DNA from: Peromyscus leucopus
Taxonomy: Eukaryota; Chordata; Mammalia; Rodentia; Cricetidae
Direction: 5' to 3'
NCBI RefSeq assembly: GCF_004664715.2
Contig: NC_051070.1
Span: 40,264,456-40,328,455 of the forward strand
Length of the DNA: 64,000 nucleotides
Shown: positions 12,170 to 22,790 of the stretch, one piece after another
Layout: every line of letters starts with the position of its first letter
Numbering within the stretch: the first letter of the stretch is position 1
Translations under genes and position numbers: made by a program
The notes under the pieces: model-generated
The model's database searches: none
Told to the model about the DNA's origin: nothing
What the model saw: the letters and a program-made list of their open reading frames with translations, nothing else

Positions 12170-13275
12170 ACCCTCCAGAACTTGATGATAAGACCTGAAA
12201 GCTGAAAACACTATGTTCTTAACTAATAGAACATGAAGAAATCAAGCTTACACTGACCTGGAAGATTAATCCTTCCTGGTTAGATTTCTAAGTGTTGCTG
12301 ACAGGTACTATGGATGCTACTAGAGAAGAAATACTACCTCAGATATACACAAACTCTGTATTTTGTGAGCCTCAACAAGGATTGTCCTGGCAAGACAGGC
12401 CAATTGTTGCAATAGTGCTAAAAATATCATGGGCAGTAATCAGCCACTTTCTGATCAAATTTCAGCTCCATTTCAAAATAGGCAACCATACCTGTCACCG
12501 TAATTGTGCTAAGAACCTATACTTAGAAAGGTCATAGGCCCTAGGGGTAAACTTACTATTACTACACTGGTGAATATACGTGGTATGAAACAAAGTCCTA
12601 ATGATGTATCATTAAGCCCATACATTAGTGCTTTTCTAAACTTGCATTTAAGAAGCTTCTATTTATAGTAGACAGTGCTTAACACAGAGATTTATAACTA
12701 AGGTACAAAGAATGAAAGACTAAAGAATGTCCATCCCTAAATGTTCATACAATACACCCCATCCTTCCAAACCTCAAGGAACATTATGGAAGAAGAGACA
12801 GAAATTTTATCAGAACCAGAAGTTGTGTGTTACGACAAGGAAAAAAAATGTCCTTTGATCACAGTAAGACAGTTGAATATATGTACACAAATCTTACGTG
12901 ATAGCACGAACAAAATGGATGCAAGCCCAAATCAGACCAAGTCCCAGCATGGAAACGTGACTTGAACACAAAATTCCATGTCATGCTGTGGAGCAATTGG
13001 CAGTTATTTGCTGCTGAAAAAGGGAGAGACTTCTTTGACAAGATAGCCCTTGGTAAGTCACCCATCCTCCAGTAGAAGACCATATATTCAAAACTCCTCT
13101 GAAAACAAAAACTGGTCTCAAAGGGTTTTGGAAACAAAAACAAAAACAAAACCAGAAACATGGATGTGTAGGGAAAGGAGGAGTCGATTTAGAAAGAATT
13201 GGGGGAAGGAAAATAAATATGATCAAAGTGTGTTATTTGAAAAATCTCAAAGAACTGATAAAAATGTCATCACTT
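12170..13275 (+). mobile_element. LINE-1 3' region (Lx-type), plus strand
   Basis: The right end, about 13200-13275, reads 'aaataaatatgatcaaagtg' and 'tctcaaagaactgataaaaatg', the characteristic 3' terminus of older rodent L1s. The preceding kilobase, including an internal (CAAAAA)n-like stretch at 13130-13150, appears to be its long 3' UTR. Four overlapping open frames of 74-103 codons lie here on both strands and look like chance frames. The left boundary and the extent are uncertain. Confidence 0.55.
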
Positions 13276-13959
13276 TAATTCAAGGGAATCATTCTTTCTA
13301 TATAGACTCTCCTCTCTGTCAAAAATTTCACCAGAAGCTCTTATACCAAAATGAGAAATAGTCCATGGTAACGTTCCTGGTCCTCCCCACCTCTGCTTTC
13401 AGTTTGGACCTATTAGTGTTTCCATTTGTGTGTTTAATGTTGGGCTCCCCTCTCCACCTCACCTTTTGTTACTGTTTTCCTGTTTCTCTGGTAGTTTAGG
13501 AGGATTTCTAAGAATAGTCACCTGATTTGTCTTCACAGATTTTCATTGCAATTCCTCAATTTCTGAATATATCCAACCTGGTCTTACATTAACATTCATG
13601 AAGCCCTTTTAACACACTCATTCTGCTTGAATTAACTAAAACATTTCAGACACAATACTTCATAGAGACTTTGGTATTTGTGCGTATATAACATTTGCTT
13701 TAATGATAGATGCTATGGATCTAAGCACTAAAAAAAAATCTCAATTCCAGAAAGTGGAAAGCATATGCATTATCTTTGTACATTATAGAATTCCTCCAAT
13801 ATAATATTGACACTATATAACACTAACATTACAACTCTCTAAATCTTTCTGAGTTCAGTCCAAGTCAGTAGATGATGCCCTATTGAGAGGTAGGGAAAAC
13901 TCTACAGTTAAATTTAAGCATGACTGAAACCAAAAGGAGTGGAAGCTAATCTTTAAAAC
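13276..13959. other. Unassigned sequence
   Basis: No recognisable repeat or gene. A run of A at about 13730-13737 is the only simple feature. Confidence 0.45.
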
Positions 13960-14270
13960 ATGAATTAATTTAATTTTAGTGTGTCATTATACATGTGTAT
14001 TTGAGCACAAGTGCATATATGGAGTCCAGAATGTCCTTTACTGGCACTCTTCACATCTTTGTTTGAGACATGGACTCTCAGCGAATCTCTAGTGGCTGGC
14101 AAATCAGCTTCATGGGGATTCTTTTATCTACGCTGCTTCCTAAGTGTCAGGGTTACATATCAATGTCCTGAATCCTGACTTCTACATGGGTGCTCCCATG
14201 GATCTGAAAGAGTCCTCATGCTTACAAAGTGGGCACTTTACTTATTAAGCTATCACACCCTCCCTGAATT
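13960..14270 (-). mobile_element. B4-like SINE, reverse orientation, degraded
   Basis: The stretch contains 'agtgtcagggttacatatca', 'gtcctgaatcctgacttcta', 'catgggtgctcccatggatc' and 'agtcctcatgcttacaaagt', and ends with 'ttaagctatcacaccctcc'. This is the order of a reversed B4/B3-type SINE with its tRNA-derived end on the right. Strong decay suggests an old copy. Confidence 0.6.
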
Positions 14271-15255
14271 TATTGCTATTATCTGTTAAAAATATATATA
14301 CTTAGATAATTAATTAAATCAAAAAATTAAATAAATTTGCATAAAAATGAAAACCTACAATAACTTCAGTGATTATAATGTATACAAATGCTATCTACAT
14401 TAACTATTAATGAAATGTATTATTCAAAATATTAAAAAAAATTTAAATCCATTCTAAGGCTATCAAAAAATCAAAATTGAATAAAATTACTAATTAGTAA
14501 TGCAACATTACTAGTGAATTAACTAATACTATTACCAAATTTGGAAGCATGATAAAGCTTCATCAAAATGTCATTAGAAACCACAGATAGAATGAATTTC
14601 ACAGCCTTCTTTGGCATCATAGGCAATTGATCAGACAGTGTTCTTCACAGTCTACTATGACCATTCATTCACTATCGTTTCCGGCTGCCAGCTTACTAAG
14701 GGCTGAAAATCTTTGTATTTGTATTCTGTACTTCACAGCTTAGTTTCTGAACAATAGACAGGGCTGGAGTATTTTGAATAACTGACAGCCCACCATTGTT
14801 TCCCACTATGTGCTAAGTAAATTGTTTATGTAATAGCTCTCTAGAACAACAACAACAAAAATACAAAATACAAAATAAGTCTTCAAAGATGAGCATTTTT
14901 ATATTAGAAATCATACTGTTGGGTAGAATATAAAATAAACAAACGTACATTGTGAGAAAAGAAAATTCAACAATAGTATGGACATAGTTTTCTTTTATTG
15001 AAGATACATCCATATTAATTTTATACTTTAACATTTTTAGATTATTTAAGTAATTATATGTAGTGTAGATTCATAATAATTCTCATGAGTAAAAACTTAG
15101 AGAAAAGATTTTGTGAGATTTACATTCTGTCAGGGTCCCTCTGAGGTCTTCCTCACATTTCCCATCCATAATTACAGCACATAACTTGGAGAAAAGGTAT
15201 TTGTGAGTGCCAAGTATTTTTTCTTTTAACTAAAAAGACAATAATAAGTATACAT

Positions 15256-15258
<3 letters not shown>
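14271..15258. other. Unassigned, very AT-rich
   Basis: Sequence from about 14280 to 14560 is dominated by A/T words. No element is recognised. The minus-strand open frame at 14813-15034 lacks any known domain. Confidence 0.45.

Positions 15259-15302
<44 letters not shown>
15259..15302. repeat. (AT)n microsatellite
   Basis: A pure run of about 22 AT dinucleotides. It is self-complementary and able to form cruciforms, and is probably polymorphic in length. Confidence 0.98.
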
Positions 15303-15304
<2 letters not shown>

Positions 15305-15459
15305 TTCAGGGAATTTATTGTTTTGAGCTAGGATTTAGGATCTCACTTAATAGTCCAGGCTGTATTTGAGCACCTGATACTCTTGTCTATGTCTTCAAAG
15401 CTGGAAAGCTGGAAACAAACAATTTTTATATTATTATCTTTTACTTTTGAAGATTCTAA
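15303..15459. other. Unassigned spacer
   Basis: Nothing recognised between the (AT)n array and the L1 3' UTR piece. Confidence 0.4.
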
Positions 15460-15910
15460 TATAATTACATAATTTTCCCTTCCCTTTTCTTCCCAGAACT
15501 CTTACTATTGGCCTTCTTGCTCTTTTTCAAATTCATTACTTTCCCCCTTAATTGTTATATGTACATGTATCTGAATATGCATGATTTTATACATGTATAT
15601 ATGTGTATATGATGTACATATTCTTTCATATATACATACACTGTGCTCAGTTTGTTTAATGTTAATTTTATATATGTTTCCAGGGATGAGTATTTGGTAT
15701 TGGATAAGCAATTGGTGTGCTCTTCCCTGGGGAAGACTATTACTACCTGTCTCTGAATTCCTTAGTTAATTATAGCAATTTGTTTATGGTTGAGGCCTTG
15801 TGGGCCATGATAACAAGTGTCTTTTTGTAGTTCCTGATCAGTTCACATTTTAGAAGTCATATTGAGGACATTTGTGGGTGTCTCCTTTCACACTCCTAGG
15901 AGAGACAATC
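15460..15910 (-). mobile_element. Lx-type LINE-1 3' UTR fragment, minus strand
   Basis: Same ordered motifs as the piece at 6890-7260: a pyrimidine block, 'gtttgtttaatgttaatttt', 'ccagggatgagtatttggta', 'gcaattggtgtgctcttccc' and a 'gaggccttgtgggccatg' block. No ORF2 sequence is attached. Confidence 0.7.
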
Positions 15911-16019
15911 CAACAGGGAACTCTAAGGTACACCAGCTCTTACGATCTTTCTACCCCCACTTCAGCAATAATCTCTTAAGTGATAGGGTTATAGTGTCGA
16001 TTGAGCCACTGAAATAGCA

Positions 16020-16140
16020 ACACACACACACACACACGCACACGCACACGCACACGCACATGCACATGGACACAGGAACACATACATAAGAATATATACA
16101 TGCACATTGTCACAAACACCCACACACACACACAGACACA
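16020..16140. repeat. (CA)n microsatellite with CACACG and CACATG variants
   Basis: Pure CA at about 16021-16036 passes into CACACG and CACATG hexamers up to about 16070. A second short CA block lies at 16121-16138. The 65-codon minus-strand open frame here is simply translated dinucleotide repeat. Confidence 0.95.
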
Positions 16141-18247
16141 TGAACACAGACTCAAATAAATGAGAAAACATTCGTAATTTCATCACCAGATGTGTTCTAT
16201 AAGTTATATTTGATATATATCTGTCTTCAAGTTTTTTTTATTTTTTATTACATGAAGTTATAGGTTTTTTTAAGAAATAAAAAATGCTTATTTTTAAAAT
16301 TAATTTTAAATATTCACACATTACAATATCTAAATGTAAATAAAATACCTGTGACTGTTTTTTCATGCCAATTGAATTTATTCTAGGATTTGATCATTAA
16401 AAATATTGTTCTCAAAAATAATAATAAAATATAACCCATGAATAACTTTCATGATGAAAAGGTTGCATGTGTATCCCACATGCTATATTTTTATAATCTA
16501 AGGCCATATTTCTGTTCAATTACCCTTCAAATCATTTGTGCATTATGTGGGTAATAATTAGATCTCTCTTTAATTCTCCGTATTTGCTAAAGCACAGGCT
16601 TGTAATGGTGACACAGAAAAAGTAATGTTTGCCCCCATGATCATATCAGTACAGCAAATAACTTCCCATAAAGGAACTGTGTTAGTAGTTTTTAAAATTG
16701 TTTTATGCTCATGATTATTAAATACATAAAAGGAAAATGGAGAAAGGAAGTGTGGTCAAATGCTTCATTTATCTATAGGACATTTTCCCTAAATCCAATC
16801 ATATTTTCAAAAAGAGGAATTTAAATAGTTTTATTAAGACAAATGGTATATGATGGGCTATATTTTCTACAGAATGGGCCTAGAGTGATACTGATTATTA
16901 ATGTTTAGTCAAATGCCTTTTTGGCTCTAAAGCATATTTTGCTAACTTCTACTCCTTAATTTACATTTTCTCTTCCCCTATGATCTTTAAGCACTTTGAA
17001 AATAAGGGTAATTTATTATATAAGTGTAAAATGCTTAGTGTTCAAATATTATGCACTACTAAGTACATAGATAAAATATGAATAGCCCCTGACTAAAAGG
17101 ACAATGAAATTGTGGCACAGAGGAAGGAAAATTCTTTGAGATAAAGCAAAAGAAGGCAAAGCCTTGATGTTCATACTGATCCAAGGGCTTTGAGACAAGC
17201 AGGAAGAGAAAATCTGCCCTTAGTACAAGAATTAAATGCAGAAGGGAACATGGACACTGAGCCCAGGAAAAAAGGAGACTGGAACTAGGCCATAAGTTCC
17301 CTCATTTATGAATTCACAATCTCAAATTTAGGCAGGGATAAAACTCTTATGCATGATGAGCCAACTTGGACAGATGTTCAGAAGACACCACTGATTAAAG
17401 GGTACTTGTTTAGCTGAAAAGTTAATTCTCTTGGATAGATGAGTACTTCACTGCAAATGAAAATTTCAGTTCGCATTACATTCACAAGTTTCCTCCCCAA
17501 GGTTAACACCTTCCATAGATAATTGAAACTAATGAAATTTGATGTGTTCTTTTTCTGAAATAGTTTCAATAATTCATAAATCATTTTAAATTTAAATGCT
17601 ATTTTCCTTGCAAACAGGACAGACAATTAATAAATATGTTCATTGCAATCTTAGGAAAATTAATTCTGTTTATCTCTTTAAATAATATAATTTTATTCTT
17701 CAGAAAATACACACTCAAATATAGACTAATATATGCTCATTTAAAGTCTGTTATACTCCTCAAAATAATTGTATACTCAAGATATGCATCATTTCTTTGA
17801 TATTTAATTGGTTAATTCTGATAAACACAACGTATACTCTGTGCCAAAATTAGAACCTCAAATTATTAATGTAATTATTATCTTTAAAGGAAAATTTTTT
17901 AACTGTATTAATTAGTGAAAATAATAACTAATGACAGCTAATAGAGACTTAAATGTGTTCATCAGAAAAAGTTTAAATCAAAATGAATATATATATATAT
18001 ATATGTAAGCATGCAAATCTGTAGTTAGGGTAATCAAATTATATTGAAATTAGACTCAACATTAATACTAAGATATCATACAATTTTTGGTAATGATGAA
18101 AGTAATATATTATGCTAATATATATTTAAACTAGTATTTTCTCCAATAAATTGATAATATGATGCTTAACAGATTTTTTAAGTGAAAATATATTATTACA
18201 CTCACATAGAATAGAATCAACAAGAATTCAGAATGCAGCTTGCAGAT
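16141..18247. other. Long unassigned AT-rich stretch
   Basis: About 2.1 kb with no recognised repeat or gene. A short (AT)n of about ten units lies at 17985-18004. The open frame at 17378-17626 has no recognisable domain. Confidence 0.5.
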
Positions 18248-18336
18248 GTTACAACACAGATACACACATATGCTGTAATAACACATATATATGTTACAAC
18301 ATATATATGTTACAGCATGTGTGTGTGTATTGTAAC
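18248..18336. repeat. Imperfect inverted repeat (hairpin)
   Basis: The left arm, 18248-18280, begins GTTACAACACAGATACACAC. Its reverse complement matches the right arm, about 18308-18336, which ends GTGTGTATTGTAAC. The loop of about 27 bases is itself AT-rich and contains a repeated ACATATATATGTTAC word. The arms are roughly 30 bases and differ at only a few positions. It could fold as a stem-loop in DNA or RNA. Confidence 0.7.
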
Positions 18337-18358
18337 GTATCTGAAGCTTCCTTCTTCT

Positions 18359-18850
18359 GTTTTTTTTTTTTTTTTTTTTTACTTTTAAAAAATCATACAC
18401 AGAAGTTTAGAGCAGAACCCACTGAAATTCAGCATACCAGATGCTATGCTCCACCACTCAGAATCCCTTTTGGCCCAAGGATTATCCTCCCAGCTGTTCA
18501 GAAGTTCTACAAGCAGATGGTCCTTGTCAATAATCCTCTTCATTTGTTCAGGTTGTGGAGGACTGCTGTGTTGCCTAGTTCACATTCCTTGCAAATGGTA
18601 ACCAGACTGGTGAAGGCTGGTATGGAGAAGCATGGTCCACACTCTGACTCTAGAAAGCATAGTGAGATGTGAGGTTCTACTCTTTATGGCAGAATCAGCT
18701 AAGGAGACTTTTGCCAGAATAATACTGGAGCTAAACTCTCTTCCCAACTCTTCCCCCATCTGTTTGAACTCATAGTACTTCAGGACTCGATCAATAGAAA
18801 ACACAGTAGTAAATATTTTGTGCTCTGACCTAATTTACACAATTGGCTTT
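18359..18850 (-). pseudogene. Possible processed retrocopy of an unidentified transcript
   Basis: A run of about 22 T at 18359-18381 would be a poly(A) tail if the source transcript reads on the minus strand. Minus-strand sequence from about 18830 to 18580 is open for some 80 codons and includes the piece DRVLKYYEFKQMGEELGREF. After a stop, another frame stays open for about 54 codons and ends just before the tail. No AATAAA signal, target duplication or protein family was recognised, and the plus strand is also open over part of the same stretch. The parent gene is unknown to me. Confidence 0.3.
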
Positions 18851-18954
18851 GTAGATATCTTGTATAGTCAAAAAATTGTTATTTTCTCATCTAATCTAAC
18901 ACGTTACTTATTTTGTCCAAATAGTTCCATCCTGTTAAGAGCAAGGAGACTTAT

Positions 18955-18969
18955 AAGACTGAGGAAGAT
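18955..18969. repeat. Target-site duplication, left copy, of the inverted L1
   Basis: AAGACTGAGGAAGAT is repeated exactly at 21034-21048. Upstream sequence TTAT/AAGA resembles the L1 endonuclease cleavage site. The pair defines the insertion limits 18970-21033. Confidence 0.95.
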
Positions 18970-20016
18970 CCATTTGCCTGCAAACCTCATGATGTCATTG
19001 TTTTTCTCTGCTGAGTAGTAGTCCATTGTGTATATGTGCCACAATTTATTTATCCATTCTTCAGTTGAAGGGCATCTAGGTTGTTTCCAGGTTTTGGCTA
19101 TTACAAACAATGCTGATATAAACATAGCTGAGCAAGTGCTCTTGTGGTATGATTGAGCATTTCTTGGGTATATGCCCAAGAGTGGTATAGCTGGATCTTG
19201 GGGGAGATTGATTCCCAATTTTCTAAGAAAGTGCCATATTGATTTCCAAAGTGGTTGTACAAGCTTGCATTCCCACCAGCAGTGAAGGAGAGTTCCCCTA
19301 GTTCCACATCCTCTCCAGCATAAAGTGTCCTCAGTGTTTTTGATCTTAGCCATTCTGACAGGCATAAGGTGGTATCTCAGAGTTGTTTTGATTTGCATTT
19401 CTCTGATGATTATGGATGTTGAGCAATTCATTAAATGTCTTTCAGCCATTTGAGTTTCCTCTGTTGACAATTCTCTGTTTAGTTCTATAGCCCATTTCTT
19501 AATTGGACTGTAGGTCTTTTTGATGTCTAATTTCTTGAGTTCCTTATTTATTCTGGATATCAGTCCTCTGTCAGATGTGGGGTTGGTGAAGATCTTTTCC
19601 CATTCTGTAGGCTGTCACTTTGCCTTGTTGACTGTATCCTTTGCTCTACAAAAGCTTCTCAGTTTCAAGAGGTCCCATTGATTGATTGTTTCTCTCAGTG
19701 CCTGTGCTACTGGTGTTATATTTAGGAAGTGATCTCCTATGCCAGTGTGTTCAAGACTACTTCCTACTTTCTCTTCTAGCAGGTTCAGAGTAGCTGGATT
19801 TATGTTGAGGTCTTTGATCCACTTGAACTTATTTTTGTGCACAGTGACAGATATGGATCTATTTGCAGCCTTCTACAAGTTGATATCCAGTTATGCCAGC
19901 ACCATTTGTTGAAGATGCTTTCTTTTTTCCATTGTACACTTTTGGCTTCTTTGTCAAAAATTGTATGTTCATAGGTGTGTGGGTTAATGTCAGGGTCTTC
20001 AATTCGATTCCATCTG
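18970..20016 (-). pseudogene. LINE-1 ORF2p carboxy-terminal fragment (inverted part)
   Basis: ORF2p is the L1 endonuclease and reverse transcriptase. Only the region after the reverse transcriptase remains. The best frame, 18970-19470, contains the conserved cysteine motif C-x3-C-x7-H-x4-C ([18 protein letters not shown]), then [11 protein letters not shown] and HIYTMDYYSAEKNNDIM, stopping at FAGKW. Translation past that point is only flanking DNA. Upstream, 19471-20016 carries stops and frameshifts but still shows an FKWIKDLNINPATLNLLEEK-like block at about 19760-19830. The final codons of ORF2 lie on the opposite strand at about 20017-20092, ending in TAG. Confidence 0.93.
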
Positions 20017-21033
20017 GAAAAAAATCATCCTGAGTGAGGTAACCCAGACTCAGAAAGACAAATATGGTATGTACTCACTCATAGGAGGATAGTAGATGTG
20101 GAACAAGGATGACTGGACTGCTACTCACACCACCAGTGAGGCTACCTGGAAAACAGGACCCCAAGAAAGACACGGGGGTCACCCAATGACGGAGAAATGG
20201 ATGAGATCTACATGAACAGCCTGGACATGAGTGGGAGCAAAATGAACGGCGAGGGGTCGAGGGAAAGAGAGTGGGAGATCCCACCTGGATCAAGAACAGA
20301 GATGGAGAACAAGGAATAGGAGACCATGGTAAATGAAGACCACATGAGAAAAGGAAGAAACAAAGTGCTAAAGAGGCCCACAGAAATCCACAAAGATACC
20401 CCCCACAAAAGACTGCTCTCAATGGCCGAGAGACAGCCAGGACTGACCTACTCTGGTGATGGGATGGCCAAACACCCTAACAGTTGGGCCAGAAACCCCA
20501 TCCAAGGACTGAGGAATATTGATGCAGAAATCCACAGCTAGGCCCCCGGGTGGTGTGCTGGGAGTCTAATTAGCAAGAAAGAGAAGGGTTTATATGAGCG
20601 AGAATTGTTGAAACCAAGGTTGGATAAAGCTCAGGGACAAATACCCAAACGAATGGAAACACATGAACTATGAACCAAAGGCTGAGGGGCCCCCAGCTGG
20701 ATCAGCCCTCTGAATAGGTGAAACAGTTGATTGGCTTGATCTGTCTGGGAGGCATCTAGGCAGTGGTACCAGGTCCTGGGCTCATTGCATGAGATAGCTG
20801 TTTGAAAACTGGGACTTATACAGGGATGCTTGGCTCAGTCTGGGAGGAGGGGACTGGACCTGCCTGGACTGAGTTTATCAGGTCAATCTCAGTCCTCGGG
20901 GGTGGCCTTGATCTGGAGGTGGTGGGAATGGGGGTGGGCTGGGGGGAAGGGGAGGGGGCCAGGTGGGGGAAGAACAAGGGAATCTGTGGTTGTTATATGG
21001 AACTGAATAGTATTGTAAAATAAAATAAAATAA
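18970..21033 (+). mobile_element. Young LINE-1 with 5' inversion (twin priming), 3' end on plus strand
   Basis: Left part, 18970 to about 20016, is ORF2 sequence on the minus strand. Right part, about 20016-21033, is the ORF2 tail and full 3' UTR on the plus strand, ending in (AAAAT)n at about 21015-21033. The minus part stops at the codons for FAGKW and the plus part resumes about six bases further along the L1, so almost nothing was lost at the switch. Fifteen-base direct duplications flank it. The 3' UTR carries a G-rich tract at 20898-20970. It is 5'-truncated and cannot move by itself. Confidence 0.95.
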
Positions 21034-21048
21034 AAGACTGAGGAAGAT
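21034..21048. repeat. Target-site duplication, right copy, of the inverted L1
   Basis: Exact repeat of 18955-18969 placed directly after the A-rich tail, as expected for L1 target-primed insertion. Confidence 0.95.
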
Positions 21049-21649
21049 AATGAAACAGAAGGCTCAAAAAACTCATGAAAGCTGCAAATTTGACAGGACC
21101 TTACCAAATTTTACAGAAGTATTAAACAGTTGATAAGGAGAGAAGTCTGTCTCCAGTAGAGTTGCATACAATTTGTGCTATGACTACCAGGGATAAAGTG
21201 TTGTGAGTAATCAATAATGATGGGATTGATTTTCAGTGATCCATCCAAATCTGAGTTATCCATCTCCAGTAAGTCCCCATCCACATTCCTATAAGTCACC
21301 CAAATAAATTCAATGGTCAACAAATTAACTTGAATAGATTTAAATTTTTTTATTGTTTTGTTGTTGTTATTTTATTTTGTTTTGCCCTTTTCATTGGCCT
21401 GTCCTCAGTAACCTACTTCACATGAATAAACGTGTTCATGTTTCTTCAGGAAAAGGTACAAAAGGTAAATTAGGTCAGAGCACAAAATATTTACTAGCAG
21501 CCAAATGGAACTGACAAAATCCACACTGACAGTCACGTGATCCCAAAAACTGAGGTTGATTTGTTTGATGGTGGAATATCAAGAGAGGTAACTCAGATAT
21601 GGCTGGCTTTCCCAAAGTGATATAAAATCCTGTATCTCTTTCTTGTAGT

Positions 21650-21741
<92 letters not shown>

Positions 21742-22339
21742 GCAATGGATGATAAGACACCCAATCAAGTCCAAGCCATCTCTGACTGCAGTTTTGTTAT
21801 AAAGTAAAGCCAGCATGGCCATATTCCTTCACAGGCAGGAGGTGGCATGCTTCAAAGAGTGTCAGCAGCTTCGTGTGTGCAAGTATTTCAATTAACTGGC
21901 TAGTGGACTATAGATTCTAGTACAATTCCTGAAAGTAACTTGTATGTGATGAAATTAGAAACAGAGTTTGGTAGCTGTTGTAGGGCATTTTCTGTAGGCA
22001 AAAAGATATTGACTGAGAATCAGTCATTTGACCCTAAAACAAACAAACAACAACAAAAAAAAACCTCACCTGCATGATGGAGAAATGCAAGGTAAATATA
22101 AATGTGGATGCTGTCCTTCACATTAGGCTTTAATTTGTCAGAAAAAAAAAAACAAAATGAGGAAAGAGATTATGACATTTGTGGTGTTGGCTTTCCATAT
22201 TTTTACTACTGCATTTCATAAGAGTATTTCCTGGGATCATGGACATCATAGGAAGGATCAAACAATGATAAAGAAGAGAGTAAGGTAGAAGTTATAGATA
22301 CTTCTTAGGTATGACCTGATGTAGCATGAATCTTAGAAG
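21049..22339. other. Unassigned sequence around a (GT)n array
   Basis: Apart from the microsatellite at 21650-21740 and A-runs near 22055 and 22143, nothing is recognised. The minus-strand open frame 21475-21822 is mainly translated dinucleotide repeat. Confidence 0.45.
21650..21740. repeat. (GT)n microsatellite with one interruption
   Basis: About 45 GT units interrupted by TTTATG near 21692-21697. It is long enough to adopt Z-DNA and to be highly variable in length. Confidence 0.98.
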
Positions 22340-22790
22340 GTCTTATTAATAAAAACAAACCTAGAGCCAGGTATTGGGGTAAATGCTGGCAGATCAGAGA
22401 AGCAGAACAAGCCATAGCTACCTCACCTTGCCAGTTCCTCATCTGATCCTGTTTCCTCAGACTGGATGCCTCTCAGCTGAACTGTTGCTGAAAGCCTAAA
22501 AGCTTAACCAGTTTAGTTACTGGTTTTCACGCCTTATATACTTTTCTGCTTTCTGTCATTACTTCCTGGGATTAAAGGCTCTCGTTACCATGTGTGGCTG
22601 TTTCCAGTGTGGCTTTGAACTCACAGAGATCCAGATGGGATCTCTGCCTCTGAAATGCTAGGATTAAAGGCATGTGTGCCACCACTTTCTGGCCTCTATA
22701 TCTAGTGGCTGTTCTGTTTTCTGACCCAGATAAGTTGATTAGGGTGCACAATATTTTGGGGGACACAATATATCACCACAACCTGACATC
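22340..22790. mobile_element. Composite B1-containing interspersed repeat, copy 2
   Basis: Starts near 'cttattaataaaaacaaacc', then 'agccaggtattggggtaaat' and 'agctacctcacc'. Two reverse-oriented B1-like monomers follow, at about 22568-22600 (GGGATTAAAGGCTCTCGTTA) and 22610-22695 (AACTCACAGAGATCCAGATG, GGATTAAAGGCATGTGTGCC). It ends with CACAATATATCACCACAACC near 22765-22785. This is the same arrangement as 1975-2475. It is the better preserved of the two copies. Confidence 0.65.

Noticed and set aside
18400..18672. Plus-strand open frame downstream of the T-run as a gene
   Set aside because: Its start lies in the hairpin and T-run, the peptide matches nothing I know, and the T-run fits a minus-strand tail better.
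18904..19470. 188-codon minus-strand open frame as a host gene
   Set aside because: It is the L1 ORF2p carboxy end; residues after FAGKW are the target duplication and flank read through.
20075..20422. 115-codon minus-strand frame and its overlapping partners
   Set aside because: They are antisense or chance frames across the young L1 3' UTR; equivalent frames appear in other L1 3' UTR copies.
21475..21822. Histidine/threonine-rich protein on the minus strand
   Set aside because: It is translated (GT)n microsatellite; the same applies to the frames at 31415-31666, 15989-16186 and 62940-63134.
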